A stretch of DNA of 64,000 nucleotides from Dryas octopetala. Lineage: Eukaryota; Streptophyta; Magnoliopsida; Rosales; Rosaceae. The notes beneath the pieces were generated by a model. It saw nothing but the letters and a program-made list of their open reading frames with translations, did no database searches and was not told where the DNA came from. Below, piece after piece: positions 57,944 through 64,000 of the stretch. Position numbers and translations under genes: made by a program. The DNA is taken from positions 21,555,861-21,619,860 of the forward strand of contig OY992838.1 in assembly GCA_963921425.1 (NCBI GenBank), in the 5' to 3' direction. The stretch's first letter is position 1. Each line of letters opens with the position of its first letter.

Positions 57944-59040
57944 TCAGTCAATATTCCAAAGTGGCTACTCGCTCCTTCAAACTTCCATCCTTCATATCAT
58001 CAGCTGCTTGTTTCTGAGTTTTCATCATCAGCTACACCTTTGGCCTAACCATGGTTCATCACTTCACTCATACTCTCTCTCTCTCTCTCTCGCCGTCTAA
58101 CACAATTAGCCCAAGCTTGTCATTTGGGCTACCTCTCTTCTTGCATGCACACAAATGGCATGGGGTGCATGTCATGCATTTTCCCCCTTTGCATCTTAAT
58201 TTTTAAAACTACAAGAAAAGGGTAATCCCCTTGAAGAGAACTAAAGCATGCATGTCTAATCTCACCAACTCTGGCTATATTGGATTTAGCCAATCAAGTT
58301 GGAAACAGTTTTTTGACTTCTCAGCCCTGGATGAGAGGCTGAGAAGGTGACAAAAGAAAAAACCACTCTCATGTAACTTTTAGCCCAGGAAGGCTAATAA
58401 GCAAAGGCATTAAAAAAAAAAAAAAAGGGTTTGCAAATATTGTAAATTCAACACAAAATAGCAAGCTCCTTCACTTTGAATGTCAGTCTTAAAATGGCTA
58501 ATATATCCCTCTTCCATCTTCAGCTAATCAACTGAAGATAAAGAGGCAGTTTAATTTAGGAAAAGAATATGATGGGCAAGGAATGCCCCAATTATTTTGG
58601 CTGTTAACATCTAGTCTTAGGATTTTCGAACTAGCTAGCTAGGAGCAGTCATGTCTCTATAAAGCTTTACCAATTTTTCTTTTTTGGTCAACTTTCACAT
58701 ATATTAATGTGTCTAACCAACTAACCAACCATCTTCCCTTAGGGTAAGGGGGGAGCAAATCACTAACTCTTGTTTGTTTCTTGTAAATTCATTGTGGCTA
58801 TAAACTAAGGGAGTTTATGCCCCATTTCACTAACTTTATTAGGAGGAATAGTACCCTTTGCTCTTTAGCATTTAGGGTTTAGCTAGCTTAGTATATTTCA
58901 TCATAATTTTGAGAACTCCACTGATGGATGTGGAGCTCAAAAGCATCTGCATGTAACCCTCGGGAGATATTTTGGTTCCCTTGGGTTCTTCTCCACTAAC
59001 GCACCAACCATGGTTAGGACTTAGGTCAACCTCATCACTC

Positions 59041-59101
<61 letters not shown>

Positions 59102-60660
59102 GTTCTCTCTCTCCCCCTTGATCTCCTTAATTTCTGTTCAACTTCTACTCGGAGATGGACCTTGATACTCTCTTTTAATTATATGTATAAACCTATGGTT
59201 TGGATTGTAATTAGGGATCCTACTGAGGACATGTTAAGATTCATTCTCTGTCGATGCTGGTTGAGAATGGATATGCTACTCAATTACTACTATGCTTTCA
59301 TTTCAGACCGCATGTTATGCTTCTCCTGATGCTATTAATTTGAGACTGTTGATTCATCTAAAGCTCAAATTTTGTCATGGTCAACTGAGGGAATTTTGTG
59401 ACTACTCAAATTTTAAGACATGAACATTACTGTGATTCTGTGAAGTAATAATATTGATAGTAGAACCCAATACATTTAATGTCATAAAATTCCCTGGCCA
59501 AAAAAAAAAAATGTCATAAAATTAATTTGTATTCTCCGCTCCGATCGAGTCAAATATAATGTCATATTAGATTGTCTTCATCAGTTGATATATATAGAAT
59601 GTTCAAGAGTTGATGTCCACAAATGGTATTCGTATATAGTGTACCTTTCCCTATTTTGGCTCAAAGGAAAAAGAACGTTGCAGTTGATAATAAGGCTAGC
59701 TAATAGAGGAGCTTCTGACTTCAATGACTCTGTTAATAGCTAGACTAGATTGATAATTCGATCTGATGCTTTTCTTTGTTCATTTAATTTGCTTAAATAA
59801 AGTGCAATACAACGTTAAATCCCTTCAAAATAGTAACATATTGCTACCCACTTCCTAAAAAGCCAAGATATGCAGGAATTCCTCTCTCTTATGCAAATTG
59901 GATCTGATTTTGATGAACATCATTAGGTGTCATGGACATTGCAATAATATCAGAAGAAAGCAGGTGGATCCGAAACTGGCAACACCACAGCCAACATCAA
60001 AAGCTTACACCACTGGGTATTTAGAAAAGAAAAATGGAAAGGCTTTTCCTGCATAAACTATAACTTATTTATCTATTCTTTAATAATAGATTTTACACAA
60101 AAGGGAGAATAGAAGGATGGGTATTTAGAATTTGATCAAGAGGGCAAATCCCAGATCAAACTCACTGCTAGGTGTACAATTAATTATATTAGTGTTGAAA
60201 TGAAAAAATTGCAAGAAAAATAAAAGTTTGGAGTCCTCACCCATTTACAACCTCTTAAAGGATTAGGACTCCTGCCAAAAAAACAAAAGAAAAGATCAGT
60301 GCATTTCAAAATGTGTAAAAATACAGGAAAGGGGATAAGTGCAAGAAAGATAGGGGCTGTTTCAGTTTGAAATTTTAAAGTTGAATTCAGTTTTTTATCT
60401 ATGTTTATCTCCACCCTCTCGATGTAGTGATGAATGCCTATAAAAGGGAAGTTTTTGGGGAGTTTTTTTTTTTAAAAAAAAAAAGGAAAAAGAAGAAAAA
60501 CACAGAGAACGTTAAAAAGACTGAGGGGAAAGTTTGAGAACTTGATGCATATCTGTTTCAAGCTAGAAAATCACAGGTATATGGCTACCTCTATGACTCT
60601 ACATTCTTAAAATTCTTATGTATTTGTCTTTGTTTCTGTCATGCAAAAGGGGTTTGTATT
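57944..60660 (+). other. 3' flank of the RRM gene and intergenic DNA
   Basis: Probable 3' UTR just after the stop, then AT-rich DNA. A (TC)n run of nearly 30 units occurs at 59043-59099. No coding sequence or transposon ends were recognised. Confidence 0.55.
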
Positions 60661-60669
60661 CTCTTTAAA

Positions 60670-60840
60670 GGTGGTGTCCGTGAACACCACCAAACTATCC
60701 ATGTTTCCATGGAACGGTTGTCCGTGAACAACCATTTTCGATCTTGTGCGAAATTCACAAGGTTTGATGCTTTAATTTGGGCATTAACCTTGAATTTTGC
60801 ATAGATCCGATTTTGTTGATGCTCGTGGGCATCAACGAAA
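60670..60840 (+). other. String of five to six hairpins, three with a YCGTGR loop
   Basis: Six consecutive stem-loops. (1) 60670-60691, GGTGGTGT/ACACCACC with loop CCGTGA. (2) 60698-60713, TCCATG/CATGGA with loop TTTC. (3) 60716-60733, GGTTGT/ACAACC with loop CCGTGA. (4) 60743-60761, CTTGTG/CACAAG with a 7-nt loop. (5) 60761-60789, a weaker stem with internal mismatch. (6) 60811-60840, 12 bp including one U-G pair with loop TCGTGG. Stems differ while the loop core CGTG recurs. The segment lies about 400 bp before a gypsy-type polypurine tract, so it may be a structured RNA region of that element. No function is known to me. Confidence 0.6.
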
Positions 60841-61211
60841 TTAATAAAAGATCTGATCGATTTCCACATATAACTTGAGAGAAGTTAATCAACTCATCTC
60901 CGTGTGATTTATTTGTGAGTAATTTATCTTGTGAGATTTGGAATCAAAATGAATTTTCCAAAGGTAATTTAATTTTTATTTTTTACTTAAAGATTGAAAA
61001 TTGCTTTTTTTGTTAGCTTTGTGCACTTACATTTTGAGTTATGGATATTTAGAATGATTTTACCACTTTGAATAATCTTTTATCCCTTGTTCATATTCTT
61101 GAAAGCATGCTTAAGTATTAGGGTAGATAAATTGTATTTCCAAAGTTTGTGCATTTGAATAAAAGAATTTCTTTTGAAAAAATTGAAGCAATTAATTTCT
61201 TTTTATTTTAG

Positions 61212-61251
61212 TTTTGCTCGAGGACTAGCAAAATGTAGGTTTAGGGGTATT
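61212..61251 (+). other. Gypsy-type pre-LTR hairpin and polypurine tract
   Basis: TTTTGCT (61212-61218) pairs perfectly with AGCAAAA (61227-61233) around CGAGGACT; then GTAGGTTTAGGGG. The CTCGAGGAC...AGCAAA block followed by a G-rich tract is a recurrent feature just before the 3' LTR of plant gypsy elements. Confidence 0.6.
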
Positions 61252-62700
61252 TGTTGGGCTCAATTTATATATATTTTATATCTTTAAAATCATACATTTT
61301 TGTGGTCTTTGAGCATTTTATTTCTCATTTTAATTATGTAGTCAATTATAGAGGTGGGCACGGTACAGTATGGGACGGTATGAGCCCATACCGATATCAT
61401 ACCGAAATTTTTATTCGGTAACGTATCGGTACGGTATGGACATTTTTAAAACTGATATCATACCATACCAGTGTTCTATAAATTCGGTATGGTTTCGGTA
61501 TGTGCCAATATTTTAAACTTTTTTTTTTTTGTCAAAAAACAATATTTAACAACCAAAAAGACATACTGTCAATCCTTTGCACTTTTATTTTTACATATTA
61601 ATTGTCAATCATTTGCTAGTAATTGTCTAACTCTAACCTAATATTCTTACATATTAGGTTAGTTAACTTTTTTACCCAAATGTCGCTGGGGAGTGGGGAA
61701 TACTAGAATAGGGGATTGGGCATTCGATGTGGGTAAGTCTACTATAGTCTATAGATTTACCCAAATAGCCACTAATATGGCGACACCTAATTAAAAGAAT
61801 ATTAAATAATTAAATTAAAATATAATTCGGTACGGTACGGTATATTACGGTATTGAAAGTTTCATACCGATACCATACCGATTTTGAATTGGTACGGTAC
61901 GGTATCGGTACAGTATATAATCGGTATTGTTTTTCGACACAAAATTGACACGGTACGGGTTCGGCAAATGCCCACCCCTAGTCAATTAGTGGGTTTTTTT
62001 AGTTTTTATATTATTTCATAGTTTTTATTAGGTTTTATGTATTTTAGATTAGATTTATTTTATTTGGTTTTAATTAAGTTTATTGTAGTTTTAATTTTGT
62101 AGGACTTAAGTAAGTAAAAGCCCAAAAAAAAAGACAAATAAAGAAAGAAGAAATGAGGAACAAGCCCAGCCCAAGAGGAAAGAAGAAGAAGAAAGAGAGA
62201 GCCAAAGTCGCCGGCCCACAGTCCAAGCCCAGGGGAGCCGAACAGTCACAGCGGAACGGTCATCTTCTTTCTCTCTCACGCGCGCATAGCCTGAAGCCCA
62301 GCCGCAGCTCCATTTATTCCCTCACGCATTCCCACGCGCCCCAGCCAAAATGTCTAGCCGCATTTCTCTTGTGCTGACCCAGTGCGCATTCGACACTGGC
62401 GCAGCTCCAGTTGCTGCCAGCCTGTTTTTTTTGTGTGCTGCTGTCTCCAGCTTTTTCTCTCACACACAATGCAGCCACTCATCACGTGACACCTGCCCCC
62501 CACCAGCCTTAATTCCCTGGATGTTGTTCTCCTATTTTAGAGCTTTTGATTCTCTCATTTTCCTCTTTAGCCTCATCTAGGATAGTTTTTGTTAGAGAAA
62601 TTCCAGCCCTTTGGGCTGGAACTTATTCTCTTTTATTCTCTTTCATTTCTTTTCTTTTATTGTTTTGTAAAACTTTAATTTATGCTTTTATTTAATTTAA
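61252..62700 (+). mobile_element. Possible gypsy 3' LTR or LTR fragment, right end uncertain
   Basis: TGTTGGGCTC directly after the polypurine tract suggests an LTR start. It is interrupted by the hAT-like element 61349-61980 and continues through GC-richer sequence to about 62700. No CA end, 5' LTR or pol was identified, so extent and class are tentative. Confidence 0.35.
61349..61980. mobile_element. hAT-like non-autonomous element B
   Basis: Ends TAGAGGTGGGCA and TGCCCACCCCTA are inverted with one mismatch in 12, flanked by a perfect 8-bp duplication GTCAATTA (61341-61348 and 61981-61988). Subterminal regions are packed with GGTACGGTA/CATACCGATA motifs in both orientations. 632 bp, no ORF. 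Terminal motif class matches element A at 36467. Confidence 0.94.
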
Positions 62701-62894
62701 GGTCCATTGATTTTAACTACTAAACTTCAATAACTTTTTTATTTAGGTACCAAAATTAAATACCATTTTAAATTAGATACTAGTTGAATAGTCAAACCTC
62801 AATGACATTAAAAAGCCTTCAACAGTTCTATATTTACTTGCTATGCCATTGTGAAAAAGTACAAATCTACCCTTCCCTCATCAGCAACATAAAT

Positions 62895-63068
62895 GACCTC
62901 CGGCCACCATCTTCCGGCCGACCTCCGGCCACCTACTTCCGGCCGACTTCCGGCCACCGTCTTTTCTCCGGCCGACCTCCAGCCACCTTCTTTTTTCCGG
63001 CCGACCTCTGATCACTGGCCACCGTCTTTCCTCCGGCCACCTTCTTCTGGTTGACCTCCGGCCGTCTG
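62895..63068. repeat. CCGG-rich minisatellite
   Basis: Seven to eight degenerate units of about 22-26 bp built on TTCCGGCCGACCTCCGGCCACC. It is a sharp GC island in AT-rich DNA. ORFs through it are repeat artefacts. Confidence 0.88.
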
Positions 63069-63108
63069 GCCAAGCTCTACTCATTACACAAAAAAGACAA
63101 ATTAACTT

Positions 63109-63180
63109 TTGACATGGAGGGGATTCGAACCCTTCTCATTCAAGAGGAATGTAACATCTGCCACCACTACACTAAGTCAA
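63109..63180 (-). other. tRNA-like sequence, probably pseudogene or SINE-type head
   Basis: On the minus strand the 72-nt segment starts TTGACTTAGTGTAGTGGTGG, an A-box-like motif, contains GGTTCGAATCC (B box) and ends ATGTCAA, so the outer acceptor arms pair at 6 of 7 positions. The anticodon arm does not form a clean 5-bp stem with a U33 loop and the T stem has a mismatch, so I do not call a functional tRNA. Confidence 0.5.
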
Positions 63181-63199
63181 CTACTGTATAAAATTATTG

Positions 63200-63540
63200 C
63201 TTTTAGCCTAACTTATACTATATTGTTGTATATTTTTTTAAAAAAATAATTAATCCAATTAGTCACAACTAAATCTAAAGTTGTGACTATCACAATTAAA
63301 TTGTGACTTTCTTTAGATTTAGTTGTGACTGATTTGAACCTAATTTATATTATATTGTGTATATATATATATATATTTTAAAATAATAAATTCAGTCACA
63401 CAACTAAATCTAAGTTGTGACTGTCATAATTTAGTTGTGACTGTTTGACAATCACAACTTTATAATTTAGTTGTGACTGACTCGAACAGTCACAACTTTA
63501 TATTGTAGTTGTGACTGACTTTTTCACATCATAATTAAGA
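63200..63540. repeat. AGTTGTGACTG/CAGTCACAACT repeat array
   Basis: More than ten copies of TTAGTTGTGACTG and complements in both orientations within about 330 bp, with a (TA)n run at 63360-63376. The layout resembles a CACTA subterminal array, but no CACTA-type terminus was found at either side. Confidence 0.7.
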
Positions 63541-64000
63541 GACTCATTTAAGGTATAACAAGTACTAGTAGGCTACAATGTCATTAAGATATCATAATAT
63601 CATATGCTAAACCCAATATAAAGACAATATCACTGTACAACTGACAATGCATGTACATAAGCATACAAGTCCTATCATTTACAATTTTGTAATTAGAGAA
63701 TGCAAATTTGGATTGTACACATTTGAACTTCACCTAGTACTGCATATGTACTAGGTCTAATAACTTCAACCTTTCCACAACCTTAGAAAGTTTTCTCTGT
63801 TTGATGAGGTCTAATGACATAACAATGTGCATATGTAATCAACCAAATTTTCATGACATAACACAAGTGTATATGTAATCAATCAAATTGTCATGTAACT
63901 CTGAATTATATAAGCAAAAAATATGCATAAAAAGACTGCAACCTTGATCACTACAATCAACAATAAGAACAAACAAAGAACCCTTTTGCTCATAAAACAC
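63541..64000. other. AT-rich end of window
   Basis: No gene or recognisable element. ATGTCAT/GTATATGTAATCAA-type short direct repeats occur at about 63820-63890. Confidence 0.5.

Noticed and set aside
62881-63084. Minus-strand ORF with repeated RRWPE-like residues
   Set aside because: It is the translation of the CCGG minisatellite.
63109-63180. Functional tRNA gene
   Set aside because: The anticodon arm lacks a proper 5-bp stem and U33 and the T stem has a mismatch; kept only as a tRNA-like sequence.
1-64000. CRISPR arrays, bacterial operons, Shine-Dalgarno sites, riboswitches
   Set aside because: The sequence is plant nuclear DNA; no spaced identical repeats of CRISPR type and no prokaryotic gene organisation were seen.

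Overview
The window is nuclear DNA of a flowering plant, almost certainly a eudicot. The evidence is intron-rich genes with GT-AG introns, an AT-rich intergenic background, plant-type transposons of nearly every class, and three host genes whose exons translate cleanly into plant families closest in memory to Arabidopsis At1g71250, At1g71310 and the At1g76460/At1g20880 group. I cannot name the species. Most of the 64 kb is nested transposable elements; the host genes sit as islands, all on the + strand.

Region by region. 1-2364 is a decayed Ty1/copia pol with three in-frame stops. About 2.7-18.2 kb is a CACTA (En/Spm-type) element. Its catalytic TNP2 gene is reduced to an N-terminal stub, but its second gene (plant Transposase_24 family) is intact over six exons. 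Its 3' terminus, subterminal repeats and terminal CACTA motif are visible. A young 9,967-bp Sirevirus-type copia element (3007-12973) lies inside the TNP2 stub. It has two 1,650-bp LTRs differing at 6 sites, a perfect 5-bp target duplication, a tRNA-Met primer site, a gag-pol split by one frameshift, and an array of repeated polypurine tracts. A 28-bp minisatellite abuts the CACTA end.

20.4-22.2 kb is a complete five-exon GDSL esterase/lipase gene. 22.3-29.1 kb is a mosaic: Helitron remnant, a second CACTA-like terminus, a long-inverted-repeat element, a LINE RNase H remnant, and an unassigned multi-exon minus-strand gene with repeated small exons. 31.1-32.3 kb is a PIF/Harbinger-like element with TTA duplications. 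33.5-37.5 kb holds an isolated arginine-methyltransferase exon, then a decayed minus-strand copia element split by a hAT-like element.

38.1-39.5 kb is a complete four-exon mitochondrial RAD52-like gene (RAD52-1/ODB1 type). 40-48 kb contains an RNase H remnant, a MITE with perfect 9-bp duplications, and a pair of apparently nested solo LTRs. 53.5-57.9 kb is a complete six-exon RRM RNA-binding protein gene. 60.6-63.5 kb contains a string of hairpins with a recurring YCGTGR loop, a gypsy-type 3' end, a second hAT-like element with the same TIR class as the first, a CCGG-rich minisatellite, a tRNA-like sequence and another subterminal-repeat array.

The host genes do not form a pathway. Any functional linkage is between transposon parts: for example, the intact CACTA accessory protein could bind the subterminal repeats of its own element but would need TNP2 from elsewhere. 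Exon boundaries were set by splice consensus, reading phase and family alignment from memory; no database search was possible.
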